Shown here piece after piece: positions 36,116-46,291 of a stretch of 64,000 bases of DNA (its first letter is position 1; each line of letters opens with the position of its first letter). The position numbers and the translations under genes were made by a program. The stretch lies in NCBI RefSeq assembly GCF_000519045.1, contig NZ_KI912532.1:2418001-2482000 (forward strand), given 5' to 3'. The DNA is from Dechloromonas agitata is5. GTDB lineage: Bacteria; Pseudomonadota; Gammaproteobacteria; Burkholderiales; Rhodocyclaceae. Under the pieces are notes generated by a model, which ran no database searches, had not been told where the DNA came from, and was given only the letters and a program-made list of their open reading frames with translations.

Positions 36116-37450
36116 TCAACCGAACATGTCCTCGTACATGCGGCCGGCCCAGGCGAAGTCCTCGGTTACCACTTCCTCGCGGCGCAGGTTGTCGTCGTCC
36201 TGATCCTGGACGATCTGGCCCTTGTCATTGACCCAGTACTTGAAGCGCACGGCGATGTCCTCGCGCGGCTCGGTGTTGACCATCATGAAGCACAGGTTGT
36301 CGGGCAGGGCGTATGTCGGCTCGCGTCCCTTGACCCGCTCGGCAATGTATTTGGCAACGATCCTGGCGTGCGCGTTGGCGACGTGGCCGGCCTTGGGGTA
36401 GAAGCGGAACAGTGGCGAAACGACGCCCACCGAGTCGCCGATCACGTAGGTATCCGGGTCGTCCTTCAGGTTCAGCATGAAGGGATCGACGGCGGCCCAA
36501 CCGGTCGGCTTGCCTTCGTCGTTCCGACCGATGACACCGGCCTTCCAAGCCATGTCGCCGGCCTGGTGGGGGGCCATCAGGATGGAATGGTCGAAGGTGA
36601 AGTCACCGGCCGCGGTCTTGATCTTCTTGTTGAAGGGATCGACTTCGCTGATCGTCGCCTTGGGCACATAGACGATCTGGTCCTTGTACAACTCGCGGAA
36701 GGCGTCCTGGAAACCGCCGGTGATCGGCGCCGGGCTCGGTTTCGGGTCGAGGATGATGACCTTGCCCTTGATCTTGCGCTGCTTGAACAGGCCGGCGATC
36801 AGGCAGGCGCGCTCATAGGGTGAGGGCGGGCAGCGATGCGGCGGGGGCGGCAGGGTCATCACCAGGTCGCCGCCGGTGAAGTTCTGTATGCTCTGCTTGA
36901 GCTTGAAGTGCTCGGCGTTCGGGATGTAGGCGGCGGGGAACATCGCCTTGGTGTAATCGGCCGCCTTGCGGTCGTTGCCGAACCAGGCCTCGTAGTTGTA
37001 ACGGATGCCGCTGCCGAGTATCAGGTAGTCGTAATCGACCCAGCCCTGTGCCGTGATGACGCGCTTTTTCTCGCGCTCGAAGGCGGTGACTTCGGTCTGG
37101 ATATAGTGGTAGTCGTACTTCTGCGCCACGTCGAGGTAGCTGAAGGTGAGGAACTGGGCATCGACCACATCGACCAGCCACTTGTTGCTCATCGGGCAGG
37201 AAAAGAACACCGGGTTGCGTTCGAGCAGCACGACCTCCAGTGTCGGATCGAGCAGGCGCAGGTGCTTGGCGGCCGTGACGCCGCCCCAGCCACCGCCGCA
37301 GATCACCACGCGCTTGCCCTTGGCTTTCGGCAGCAGCGGATCGGACTGCATCTGGATCAGGAAAGGCAGCGGGCTGGTTGGCGCGGCGATGCTGGCCGTT
37401 GCCCCGAGTGCCGCGCCGGCGGCGAGGAATTGTCGTCGGTTGAGGGTCAT
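36116..37450 (-). CDS. FCSD-type flavoprotein (FccB/SoxF-like) within the sel cluster
   Basis: 444 aa. A Tat-type signal (RRQFLAAGAALGATASIA) is followed by the FAD motif VVICGGGWGGVTAAKHL. VFFSCPMSNKWLVD supplies the first redox cysteine of flavocytochrome c sulfide dehydrogenase; a second cysteine lies in PHRCPPSPYERACL. The C-terminal FCSD domain includes TYVIGDSVGVVSPLFRFYPKAGHVAN. The family oxidises sulfide to sulfur in the periplasm and passes electrons to a cytochrome c, but no cytochrome gene is adjacent. Its position between selA and selB hints at a role with selenide or another selenium species, which is inference. Confidence 0.85.
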   Translation of the reverse strand: MTLNRRQFLAAGAALGATASIAAPTSPLPFLIQMQSDPLLPKAKGKRVVICGGGWGGVTAAKHLRLLDPTLEVVLLERNPVFFSCPMSNKWLVDVVDAQFLTFSYLDVAQKYDYHYIQTEVTAFEREKKRVITAQGWVDYDYLILGSGIRYNYEAWFGNDRKAADYTKAMFPAAYIPNAEHFKLKQSIQNFTGGDLVMTLPPPPHRCPPSPYERACLIAGLFKQRKIKGKVIILDPKPSPAPITGGFQDAFRELYKDQIVYVPKATISEVDPFNKKIKTAAGDFTFDHSILMAPHQAGDMAWKAGVIGRNDEGKPTGWAAVDPFMLNLKDDPDTYVIGDSVGVVSPLFRFYPKAGHVANAHARIVAKYIAERVKGREPTYALPDNLCFMMVNTEPREDIAVRFKYWVNDKGQIVQDQDDDNLRREEVVTEDFAWAGRMYEDMFG

Positions 37451-37526
37451 GTCTCAGTCTCCATTCGATGAACCACCCGGACACGGAGATGCCCGGATTT
37501 ACGGGAGCGCCCATACGGACGCGACA

Positions 37527-37570
37527 GAAAGCAGCCGGCGGTACGCAGACCGCCTTACGAGGCTGCTTTC
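37527..37570 (-). terminator. Nested hairpin after selA
   Basis: Outer stem GAAAGCAGCC/GGCTGCTTTC (37527-37536 with 37561-37570) overlaps the selA stop. An inner stem GGCGGT/ACCGCC encloses loop ACGCAG. The T-run is short, so it may attenuate rather than fully terminate. Confidence 0.55.
37538..37553. repeat. Selenium-linked 16-bp palindrome, copy 1
   Basis: GCGGTACGCAGACCGC, identical in stem and loop to 56558-56573. It lies 88 bp before the ATG of the FCSD-like gene. Confidence 0.7.
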
Positions 37571-38969
37571 AAAACTTGAGTTGCGCCAATTGCGCGACGA
37601 AACGGGCTTCGTCCTTCGCCTCCAGGCAACGCAGATCAAGATGGTACGCATCGTCGCGGATATAGCCGATGACGGGCATCGGCAGGCCACGGAAGGCGGC
37701 TTCGATGTTCAGCAGCAATTTCCCGCTCCTCTTGCACGGTGGCCGGACAACCAGCGCGGCCGACGGCAGGCTTTCCACCGGCAGGGCGCCGCTGCCGATC
37801 TGGCTGCGGCAGGGTTCGACCGAGATGCCGAACTGTTCGCCCAAGGCCGCTTGTAGAGCGGGCCTGATGCGTTCGGCACCGGCCGCGATGTCGGCCAGCG
37901 GCCGGGTCAGCAGGCGCAGTGTCGGCAGGCGCTCGGTCAGGCGATCCGGGTCGCGGTACAGGCGCAGCGTTGCCTCCAGTGCGGCGAGGGTGGTCTTGCC
38001 GACACGCAAGGCGCGTTTCAGCGGGTTCTTCTTGATTTTGGCGATCAAATCCTTGCGCCCGACGATCAACCCGGCCTGCGGGCCGCCAAGCAGTTTGTCG
38101 CCGGAGAAGGTGACGATGTCGGCACCAGCCGCCAGTGCCTGTTGCGGCGTCGGTTCGGCCGGCAAGCCGAGGGCAGCGAAGTCGGTCAGCGTGCCGCTCC
38201 CCAGGTCGACAACGAAAGGCAGTCCGGCGGCATGGGCGATGTCGGCGATGGCCTTTTCCTCGACCACCTTGGTAAAGCCGACGACAGCGTAGTTGCTGGT
38301 GTGCACCTTCATCAGCAGCGCCGTCTTCGGCCCGATGGCCTCGGCGTAATCCTTGTCGTGCGTGCGGTTGGTGGTACCGATCTCGACCAGCTTGACCTGT
38401 GCCCGGCGCATGACGTCCGGTACGCGGAAGGCCCCGCCGATTTCGACCAGTTCGCCGCGCGACACCACGGCTTCCTTGCCCTGAGCCAGCGCGTTGAGGG
38501 TGAGCAGTACGGCGGCGGCGTTGTTGTTGACGATGGTGGCGGCGATGTTCGGGTCACCGCCGGCGATCAGTTCGGCCAGCAGTTCGGAAACGAGGTCGTC
38601 GCGATCGCCGCGGCCGCCGGAGGCAAGGTCGTACTCCAGCGCGCAGGGCGAGCGGGCGGCCTCGACCATCAGCGCGATGGCGTCTTCGGCCAGCAAAGCC
38701 CGGCCGAGGTTGGTGTGCAGGACGGTGCCCGTCAGGTTGAATACCGGCCGCAAATTGGCGCGGCCGGTTTCGTCGGCCCGGCGGCGAATGGCGGCGAGCA
38801 GGGCGCCTTCGTCGGGCAGCGGCAGGCCGTGCCTGAGGCCCTCGCGGGCAGCGGCCAGTTCGGCGCGGATGCAGCCGGTGACCGGCTGGCGGCCGTGGCG
38901 GTCGATGGTGTCGGCCAGTTGCTGGAGCAGGCGGTCGACGGACGGAAGGTGGATTCTTGGTGAGGTCAT
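37569..38969 (-). CDS. selA: L-seryl-tRNA(Sec) selenium transferase SelA
   Basis: 466 aa (E. coli 463). SelA converts Ser-tRNA(Sec) to Sec-tRNA(Sec) with selenophosphate. PLP fold type I motifs: [48 protein letters not shown] and [12 protein letters not shown], where the lysine binds PLP. The ATG at 38969 with GGTGA upstream is preferred to a GTG three codons earlier. Downstream of fdhE in the same direction; SelD, which makes selenophosphate, is not in the window. Confidence 0.97.
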   Translation of the reverse strand: MTSPRIHLPSVDRLLQQLADTIDRHGRQPVTGCIRAELAAAREGLRHGLPLPDEGALLAAIRRRADETGRANLRPVFNLTGTVLHTNLGRALLAEDAIALMVEAARSPCALEYDLASGGRGDRDDLVSELLAELIAGGDPNIAATIVNNNAAAVLLTLNALAQGKEAVVSRGELVEIGGAFRVPDVMRRAQVKLVEIGTTNRTHDKDYAEAIGPKTALLMKVHTSNYAVVGFTKVVEEKAIADIAHAAGLPFVVDLGSGTLTDFAALGLPAEPTPQQALAAGADIVTFSGDKLLGGPQAGLIVGRKDLIAKIKKNPLKRALRVGKTTLAALEATLRLYRDPDRLTERLPTLRLLTRPLADIAAGAERIRPALQAALGEQFGISVEPCRSQIGSGALPVESLPSAALVVRPPCKRSGKLLLNIEAAFRGLPMPVIGYIRDDAYHLDLRCLEAKDEARFVAQLAQLKF

Positions 38970-39104
38970 CGTTTTCACCCGGACCGGGCAGAAAGGATTG
39001 AAGGAAAGGGCTTTTCTCGCTAGCCGCGGCCCGCCTTGCCCGTTCGCGCTGAGCCCGGTTGAAGCGTTCTGCGCGAGCGTTGCGGGGCGTCGGCCGACAT
39101 TGGC

Positions 39105-40016
39105 TTACTCGCCGCCAGCGCCGATGAGGAGCAGGTTAGGCCCGGCCCGTTCGAAGCCGGCTTCGTCCACCAGCATGTCGAGGGCGATCGAGGCCAGGTC
39201 GTCGGCGACCGGGTCGACGTGGGCGTTCTTGCCCTGGTAGATGATCTTGAGATAGCTGTTGCAGCTCTCGCAGGACTCGGCACGGGCAATGCCGTCGTCG
39301 CCATCGATCTCGTGCAGGGCGAGTTTTTCGTCGTCGCCGCACAGGAGGCAGGTGGCACGGGGGGCGTTCCACTCCGTATTGCACAGGGTGCAGTGGGCGT
39401 AGCGCAGGTTTTCCACCGGGCCATCGGCACGAATGATGCTGGCCACCGGCAGGTTGCCGCACACCGGGCAGATGCTGCGGGCTTCCATCGGCGGCAGGCG
39501 CGTCGCGTCGAGCTGGACGGCAAGCCGGGTGAACAGGACTTGCAGGGCGGCAGCAATCAGCGGCAGGCGCGGCAGATCGTTCTTGTCGGGTTCGCCGGAG
39601 AGGAGCTGGTCAGCAAGCTTCTCCAGCCCTTCGCTGCTGGTGACCATGAGCGTGGAGAGGGTTTCGCGCAGGCCCTCGGGGGCATCGTCATTGACCAGCT
39701 CGATGATCCGCCCCAGAGCGTCGCGCCAGGTCGAGGGCCGCGGGAAGGAGGCGGTGGAGAGCGGCGGCATGCGGTGAATGCGGGCGCGTTCGAGGGATTC
39801 GGCGTCCGGCAGTTCGGCATCGGTCATTTCCTGCAGGGCCTGGTGCTGGGCGCGGGACAGGCGGCCCATGAAGGCCAGCCATTCGCCCAGGCTGTGGTCC
39901 TTGGCCAGGGCGTCGAAGCGCTCGGCGCGATCGAGGAAGATGCGCTCCGGATCGGGCAGACGGATGGTTGGAACGTCGGCGGTGGAGGAGGGCGGAGTGA
40001 AAAGTTGGGAAGGCAT
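39105..40016 (-). CDS. fdhE: Formate dehydrogenase accessory protein FdhE
   Basis: 303 aa. FdhE is a rubredoxin-like chaperone needed for activity of respiratory formate dehydrogenases. Four CxxC motifs are present in the C-terminal half (CPVC, CTLC, CLLC, CESC), which bind iron. Start ATG at 40016 gives MPSQLFTPPSSTADV. It follows fdnI by 64 bases and precedes selA by 135. Confidence 0.95.
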   Translation of the reverse strand: MPSQLFTPPSSTADVPTIRLPDPERIFLDRAERFDALAKDHSLGEWLAFMGRLSRAQHQALQEMTDAELPDAESLERARIHRMPPLSTASFPRPSTWRDALGRIIELVNDDAPEGLRETLSTLMVTSSEGLEKLADQLLSGEPDKNDLPRLPLIAAALQVLFTRLAVQLDATRLPPMEARSICPVCGNLPVASIIRADGPVENLRYAHCTLCNTEWNAPRATCLLCGDDEKLALHEIDGDDGIARAESCESCNSYLKIIYQGKNAHVDPVADDLASIALDMLVDEAGFERAGPNLLLIGAGGE

Positions 40017-40080
40017 GGTGTCGTCAAAAAAAGAGAGCGCGGGGATGATCATCCCTGCGCTCCCGAAACACAAGGCAATT

Positions 40081-40701
40081 TTATTTGCCGGTCACCTGGC
40101 GATACCAGGCACGATGATGCTGCTTGGCCCAGGCACGGGTCACCGTGCCATACCACATGGCGCGGATGGTGCCCTTGACCCAGATGGCGGCGTACACATG
40201 CACCATGATCAGCGCGATCATCACGGCGCCGATGGCGGCATGCACAACAGCCCCCAGGCGGACGAGCGTGATATCGAAGCCAAAGTAGGCACGCCAGATC
40301 AGGATGCCGGAAACGGTCATCAGCAGCATGCACAGGGCGGAGCCCCAGAACATGGCTTTCTGGCCGCCGTTGTACTTACCCTGTTCCGGCATGTTGTGGT
40401 CGTCGCCGTTCATCATCTCCTTGGCCCGGCTCAGCCATTCCTTGTCCGCCGGCGTCATCTTGTTCAGATGCTTGAAGCGGAAGAACAGCACGAGGAAGGA
40501 CACCGCCATCAGCACCCCGATGAAGGGGTGCAGAATGCGGGCCCAGACCGGGCCGCCGAACAGCTGGGTGAGCGGGAAGAAAGCCGGATGGAAGAAGGCC
40601 AGGCCGGAGAGCGTGAGCAGGATGAAGCTGATGCCCACTACCCAGTGGTTAGCCCGTTCGGACGCGTTGTAGCGCTTAAGGTCTTTCGGGTCGCGGATCA
40701 T
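40081..40701 (-). CDS. fdnI: Formate dehydrogenase cytochrome b556 subunit (gamma)
   Basis: 206 aa. Four membrane segments and conserved heme-ligand histidines ([56 protein letters not shown]). The subunit anchors the complex in the inner membrane and passes electrons from formate to quinone. Its ATG overlaps the fdnH stop by 4 bases. Confidence 0.95.
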   Translation of the reverse strand: MIRDPKDLKRYNASERANHWVVGISFILLTLSGLAFFHPAFFPLTQLFGGPVWARILHPFIGVLMAVSFLVLFFRFKHLNKMTPADKEWLSRAKEMMNGDDHNMPEQGKYNGGQKAMFWGSALCMLLMTVSGILIWRAYFGFDITLVRLGAVVHAAIGAVMIALIMVHVYAAIWVKGTIRAMWYGTVTRAWAKQHHRAWYRQVTGK

Positions 40702-41585
40702 TTTGCATCCTCCTTCTCGATCTCGTCCTCGATCTCCTTCGAGACCTCGTTCGGACCCTTGGTGACGTAGTGGAACAGGCTACCGAGCGCCACGCCGGCC
40801 AGCGCCAGGGTTGCGAGCGGCTTGGCCGCTCCCTTCCACAGCGAGACCAGCGGGCTGACCGACGGATTGGCCGGCAGGCCAGCGTACAGGTCGGGCTTGT
40901 CGGCATGGTGCAGCACGTACATGACGTGCGTACCGCCCACCCCTTGCGGGTCGTACAAGCCGGCCTGGTCGTAGCCGCGTTCCTTGAGGTCGGCGACACG
41001 CTTGGCCGCGTAGTCCTTCATGTCCTCCTTCGCCCCAAACTGGATCGCGCCCGTCGGGCAGGCCTTGGCGCAGGCCGGAGCCTGGTTGACGGCCACCCGG
41101 TCGGAACACAGCGAGCACTTGTAGGCCTTGCTGTCTTCCTTCGAGATGCGCGGGACGTTGAACGGACAGCCCGTCACGCAGTAGCCACAACCGATGCAGT
41201 TTTCCTGATGGAAATCGACGATGCCGTTGCTGTACTGGATGATGGCGCCCGGGGACGGACAGGCCTTCAGGCAGCCGGGATCGGCGCAGTGCATGCAGCC
41301 GTCCTTGCGGATCAGCCACTCGAGCTTGTTGTTCTGCTCGACCTCGGTAAAGCGCATGACCGTCCACGACTTGGCCGACAGGTCCATCGGGTTGTCATAC
41401 ACCCCGTGGCAGTTGCCGACTTCGTCGCGGATGTCATTCCACTCCGAGCACGCCACCTGGCAGGCCTTGCAGCCGATACAGGCGGAAACGTCGATCAGCT
41501 TGGCGATCTCCACCGTCTGCCGCACTTGCGTGGACGGCGTGGTGGTGGCGGAGCGCTGTTTGATGTCTAGCGATTGCAGTGCCAT
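40698..41585 (-). CDS. fdnH: Formate dehydrogenase iron-sulfur subunit (beta)
   Basis: 295 aa. Four ferredoxin-type clusters: [35 protein letters not shown] and [15 protein letters not shown] single C-terminal membrane helix ([19 protein letters not shown]) anchors it, as in E. coli FdnH. It wires the catalytic subunit to the cytochrome. Starts 12 bases after the fdnG stop. Confidence 0.96.
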   Translation of the reverse strand: MALQSLDIKQRSATTTPSTQVRQTVEIAKLIDVSACIGCKACQVACSEWNDIRDEVGNCHGVYDNPMDLSAKSWTVMRFTEVEQNNKLEWLIRKDGCMHCADPGCLKACPSPGAIIQYSNGIVDFHQENCIGCGYCVTGCPFNVPRISKEDSKAYKCSLCSDRVAVNQAPACAKACPTGAIQFGAKEDMKDYAAKRVADLKERGYDQAGLYDPQGVGGTHVMYVLHHADKPDLYAGLPANPSVSPLVSLWKGAAKPLATLALAGVALGSLFHYVTKGPNEVSKEIEDEIEKEDAK

Positions 41586-41597
41586 ATCAGCTCTCCT

Positions 41598-44500
41598 TTA
41601 CGCCTTCTCGATGTTGACCAGGAACGCCTTGTACTCCGGCGTCTGCGTATTGGCGTCGCCCACAAACGGCGTCAGGGTGTTGGTGATGAAGCCTGGCTTC
41701 GTCGCCCCCTTGAAACCGTAGTGGATCGGAATGCCGATGGTATGCACCTTCTGGCCATCGACATCGAGTGCCTTGATCCGCTTGGTCACCACCGCCACGG
41801 CCTTGATGAAGCCGCGGTTGGAGCGCACCTTCACCTTGTCGCCGATGGCGATCCCCTTTTCCTTGGCCAGCTCCTCGCCAATTTCCACGAACTGTTCCGG
41901 CTGCATGATCGCGTTGATCTGGCTCTGCTTGGTCCAGTAGTGGAAATGCTCGGTCAGGCGGTAGGTGGTGCCGACATACGGGAAGTCCTTGGCCGTGCCG
42001 AACGCTTCCATGTCACCCTTGTACACGCGGGCCGCAGGGTTGGCGCGGGCCTTCGGGTTCTTCGGGTGCATCGGGTTCGTTTCGAGCGGGCTTTCGAACG
42101 GCTCGTAGTGCTCGGGGAAGGGACCTTCGGCCATCAGGCCGACGGCGAACAGGCGGCCAACACCCTCACCGGTCATGATGAAGGGCATGACGTTCTGGTC
42201 GGGCGCGGCATCCGGGCGCATGTCGGGGATATCGTTGCCGCCCCACTTGTCGCCCAGCCACTTGAGCACGGTGCGCTGCGGATCCCACGGCTTGCCGGAG
42301 GGATCGGCCGAGGCACGGTTGTACAGGATGCGGCGGTTGACCGGCCAGGCGAAACCCCAGTTCAGCGTCTGGCCGAGGCCGGACGGATCGCTGTTGTCGC
42401 GGCGCGCCGAGTTGTTGCCGGCCTGCGACCACACACCGCAGTAGATCCAGTTGCCGCAGGTGGTCGAACCGTCGTCCCGCAGCATGGCGAAGCTCGGTAA
42501 CTGATCGCCGGCCTTGACCAGCACCTTGGTCGGGTCCTTCGGGTCCAGCACGTCGGCCAGTGCCTTGCCGTTGTACTCCATCATCAGCTCTTCCGCCGAG
42601 GGCTTGGTCGGAATGCGATAGGCCCAGGTCAGCTTCTGGATCGGCTCGGAATAGGCGCCGCCATCCTTGGCGTACATGTCCTTCAGCTTCAGGAACAGGG
42701 TCGCCATGATTTCGGTGTCGTCCTTGGCATCGCCCGGCGCATCCACCGCCTTCCAGCGCCACTGGATGACGCGGCCGGAGTTGGTGAAACTGCCGGTGGT
42801 TTCGGCGAACAGCGAGGTCGGCAGGCGGAAGACTTCGGTTTGAATCTCGGCCGGCTTGACATCATTGAACTCGCCGTGCGGCTTCCAGAACTCGGAGGTA
42901 TCGGTTGCCAGCGGATCCATCACCACCATGTACTTCAGCTTGGCCAGCGCATCCGACACCTTCTTCTTGTTGGCGACGGAAGCCAGCGGGTTGAAGCCCT
43001 GGCACAGGAAGCCGTTGATCTTGCCCTGGTACATCTGGTCGAAGATCGACAGCACGTCGGAGGCGCCGGCCAGCTTGGGCATGAAATCGTAGGCGAAGCC
43101 GTTTTCCTTGGTCGCGGCGTTGCCCCACCAGGCCTTGTGCAGGCTGACGTACCACTTGGGCAGGTTCTGGCCGAAGTTCATCTGGCCCGGACGCAGCATC
43201 TTCGGCGTCTTCTTCTCGAGGAAGGTCTTCAGGTCCGGCTCGGCGTCAGACGGCACCGCCAGGTAGCCCGGCAGGTTCTGGGCGTAGAGCGCGAAGTCGG
43301 TGATGCCCTGGACGTTGGCGTGACCGCGCAGCGCGTTGATGCCGCCACCCGCCATGCCCATGTTGCCGAGCAGGAGCTGGATGATCGCCATACAGCGGAT
43401 GTTCTGGGAACCGACGGAGTGTTCGGTCCAGCCCAGTGCGTACAGGTTGGTCATCGTCTTGTTCGGCGCAGCCGTCTCGGCGATGTACTCGCAGACCTTC
43501 AGGAAGGCTTCCTTCGGCGTGCCGCAGACCTTGGCCACCATGTCCGGCGTGTAGCGGGCATAGTGCGCCTTGAGCAGCTGGAAGGCACAACGCGGGTTCT
43601 GCAGCGTTTCATCGACCTTGGCGAAGCCGTCCTCACCCATCTGGTATTTCCAGGTGGCCTTGTCGTAGCTGCGCTTCTCGTCGTTGTAGCCGGTGAAGAT
43701 GCCATCCTCGAAGCCGTAGCCATCGTCGATCAGGAAGGACGCGTTGGTATACGCCTTCACGTAATCGTGATGGATCTTGTCGTTCGACAGCAGGTAATTG
43801 ATGACGCCGCCCAGGAAGGCGATGTCGGAGCCCGGACGGATCGGCGCATAGTAATCGGCCACCGAAGCCGTACGGTTGAAGCGCGGGTCGACGACCACGA
43901 GCTTGGCCTTGCGGTTCTTCTTGGCTTCGATCGCCCACTTGAAGCCGCAGGGGTGCGCTTCAGCCGGGTTGCCGCCCATCACGAAAATCAAATCAGCGTT
44001 CTTGATGTCCACCCAGTGGTTGGTCATCGAACCACGCCCAAAACTCGGAGCCAGACTGGCCACCGTGGGAGCGTGTCAAATGCGTGCCTGGGTATCGATC
44101 GAGGTCATGCCCAACGCGCGAATCGTCTTCACGGTCAGGTAGCCGGCCTCATTCGGTGCTGCCGATGATGCGAGGAATGCGGTGCTGGTCCAGCGGTTGA
44201 CGGTCACGCCGTCCTTGTTCTGGGCCACGAAATTGGCGTCGCGATCGGCCTTCATGTGCTTGGCGATGCGGTCGAAGGCTTCCTGCCAGGAAATCTTCTT
44301 CCATTCCGCCGAGCCCGGCTCGCGCACTTCCGGCCACTTCAGACGATTGGCGCTCTGCACCATGTCGCGCAGGCCGGCGCCCTTCGGGCACAGGGTGCCG
44401 CGGTTGACCGGATTGTCCGGATCGCCTTCGATGTGAATGATTTTTCCCGGGGTGTTCTTGGACTTGTCACCGGTCGAATAGATGAGTACCCCGCAGGACA

Positions 44501-44663
44501 CCGAGCAGTACGGACAGATGTTCCGTGTTTCGGTGGCGCGGGCCAGCTTGAAGGTACGTACTTCCGCCAGGGCCGCATTCGGTGAGAAGCCCATCAGCGC
44601 GATGGACGACCCTCCCAGCCCGGCGGAGCAGACCTTGAAGAACTGCCGCCTGTTCATTTTCAT
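41598..44663 (-). CDS. fdnG: Selenocysteine formate dehydrogenase catalytic subunit (alpha)
   Basis: 1021 residues read through an in-frame UGA at 44076-44078, codon 196, exactly the position of Sec in E. coli FdnG/FdoG. Context QARI-Sec-HAPTVASLAPSFGRGSMTNHW matches that site. An N-terminal Tat signal (MNRRQFFKVCSAG) shows export. A [4Fe-4S] site is formed by CPYCSVSCG and CPKGA. The molybdenum or tungsten bis-MGD cofactor domain follows. The enzyme oxidises formate in the periplasm. Conventional annotation would split it into 44076-44663 and 41598-44063. AGGAGG precedes ATG 44663. Confidence 0.97.
44033..44078 (-). promoter_or_regulatory. SECIS element of fdnG
   Basis: Starting at the UGA, CACGC (after TGA) pairs with GCGTG, and an apical GCCA-GTC-TGGC stem-loop sits inside, the size and place expected of a bacterial SECIS recognised by SelB. 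Confidence 0.8.
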
Positions 44664-44682
44664 TTGGATTTTTCCTCCTGTA

Positions 44683-44699
44683 TGCGACTCCGTGTCGCA
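44683..44699. promoter_or_regulatory. Dyad TGCGAC-N5-GTCGCA before fdnG
   Basis: A perfect 6-bp dyad 20-36 bp upstream of the fdnG ATG, just before its ribosome-binding site. The same hexamers and spacing occur at 61239-61255. Confidence 0.55.
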
Positions 44700-44784
44700 G
44701 TGGAAATCAGCAGCAAAGAACAGGCCAGTTTGCGTAAGTCATTGAACGATGGGGAATCGCTTTGGGGCTGGCGTGGCGCGACTG

Positions 44785-44826
44785 GGACATTTTGTCCATT
44801 CGCGTTCATTTCAGGACAAATTGTCC
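44785..44826. promoter_or_regulatory. Paired GGACA-N3-TGTCC operators upstream of fdnG
   Basis: GGACATTTTGTCC (44785-44797) and GGACAAATTGTCC (44814-44826), centres 29 bp apart, about three helical turns. They lie 120-165 bp upstream of fdnG and share CAGGACAAATT and TTTTGTCCA with 25994-26026. Confidence 0.55.
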
Positions 44827-44889
44827 CGTCCTGTGGAGGCCTGCCAAGGTTTTGCCAGCGCCGATTCCCGGCGGTGACCAGGCCCGTTG

Positions 44890-46242
44890 TCAGCGCCCGC
44901 GGGCCTTTCGCCCGTTGCCGGCCGACGAGCGGGTGCCCGGGCCGCTATGGCCGCTGCCGTGCGGGCCGCGGCGCCCGCCGGGCTTGGCTGGGAAATCATC
45001 GAAGCCCTCCCAGTTGCCGGGCACCCCGCGGCCACTTCGCCCAGCCGCGACCTTGGGCTTCTTCGGCTTGGGCGGTGCGGCATGCGGGCCGGTCGGCGGC
45101 ACGCGGTGGGTCGGCTCGAAACCGGGTTCCTCGTCGCGGCTCAAGCTGGTCTTGAGCAGGGTTTCAATGGCGCCAAGCAGCGGCGCCTCATCGGCGCACA
45201 CCAGCGAGATGGCCTCGCCGGACGCGCCGGCCCGGCCGGTACGGCCGATACGGTGGATATAGTCTTCGGCGACCAGTGGCAGGTCAAAATTGACCACCTG
45301 CGGCAAGCCGTCGATATCCAGGCCGCGCGCCGCCACGTCAGTTGCGACGAGAATCTCGATCTCGCCGGCCTTGAAGGCTTCCAGCGCCTTGAGGCGGGAG
45401 GCCTGCGGCCGGTCGCCATGAATGGTGTCAGCAGCGATGCGCTTGGCCTGCAGGCGGCCGACCAGTTCATCGCAACCCTTCTTGGTTTTCACGAAGACCA
45501 GCACCTGGCACCAGCCCCGGTCCTTGCGCATGAACAGGAAGAGATCGGTCTTGCGCTTCTTGTCGCAAGGCACAACCCACTGCTTGACTGTCGTGGCGGC
45601 CGTATTGCGCGGGCTGACCTCGATCGACAGCGGATCGCGCAGGCGGGCCTTGGCCATGCTGCGGATGTCGTCGGAGAAGGTGGCCGAGAAAAGGAGGGTC
45701 TGCCGTTTTTTCGGCAAGGCCTGGAACAGGATGTCGAGATCGTCGGCAAAGCCAAGGTCGAGCATGCGGTCGGCTTCGTCGAGTACCAGGGTCTGCACCT
45801 GGCGCAGCTTGACGGCGTTCTTGGTGAACAGGTCGATCAACCGGCCCGGCGTGGCGACCAGAATGTCGACGCCACGGCGCAGGCGCATCATCTGCGGGTT
45901 GATGCTGACGCCGCCGTAGGCGGCATAGGAACTGACGGCCAGATGTTCTCCGTACTGGCGGAAGCTGGCCATCACCTGTTCGGCCAGTTCGCGCGTCGGC
46001 ACCAGCACCAGGGCGCGGATGCTGTTGCTGGCGACGGCTTCGTCGCGCTCGCTCAAGCGCTGCAGCAGGGGCAGGGCAAAGCCGGCGGTCTTGCCGGTGC
46101 CAGTCTGCGCCGCCGCCATCAGGTCGCGGCCGGCCAGCACGGCCGGAATGGCCTGGGCCTGGACCGGCGTCGGTTCCTGGTAGCCGAGGGTGTCGAGAGC
46201 CTGGAGAAGCGGTGCGGCGAGGCCGAGCTGGGCGAAAGTCAT
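44890..46242 (-). CDS. rhlE: DEAD-box RNA helicase, RhlE type
   Basis: 450 aa. Q motif and FAQLGLAAPLLQALDTLGYQEPTPVQ, Walker A AAQTGTGKTAGFALPLL, PTRELAEQV, DEADRMLDLGF, SATF, HGDRPQASRLKALEAFK and HRIGRTGRAG are all intact. The C-terminal 70 residues are basic and Gly/Pro/Arg-rich, as in RhlE. RhlE remodels ribosome precursors and assists RNA decay. The ATG at 46242 starts directly at MTFAQLGL; the longer frame overlaps the upstream gene. Confidence 0.93.
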   Translation of the reverse strand: MTFAQLGLAAPLLQALDTLGYQEPTPVQAQAIPAVLAGRDLMAAAQTGTGKTAGFALPLLQRLSERDEAVASNSIRALVLVPTRELAEQVMASFRQYGEHLAVSSYAAYGGVSINPQMMRLRRGVDILVATPGRLIDLFTKNAVKLRQVQTLVLDEADRMLDLGFADDLDILFQALPKKRQTLLFSATFSDDIRSMAKARLRDPLSIEVSPRNTAATTVKQWVVPCDKKRKTDLFLFMRKDRGWCQVLVFVKTKKGCDELVGRLQAKRIAADTIHGDRPQASRLKALEAFKAGEIEILVATDVAARGLDIDGLPQVVNFDLPLVAEDYIHRIGRTGRAGASGEAISLVCADEAPLLGAIETLLKTSLSRDEEPGFEPTHRVPPTGPHAAPPKPKKPKVAAGRSGRGVPGNWEGFDDFPAKPGGRRGPHGSGHSGPGTRSSAGNGRKARGR

Positions 46243-46291
46243 GGCGGGAAGGGGTGTTCGAAAGCGCGGATTGTAAACTGCCGGCGTTGGC

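Noticed and set aside
44064-44078. Apparent nonsense mutation or frameshift splitting the formate dehydrogenase gene
   Set aside because: The stop is UGA at the exact Sec position of FdnG, the frame does not change, and selA, selB and selC are present, so it is a selenocysteine codon.
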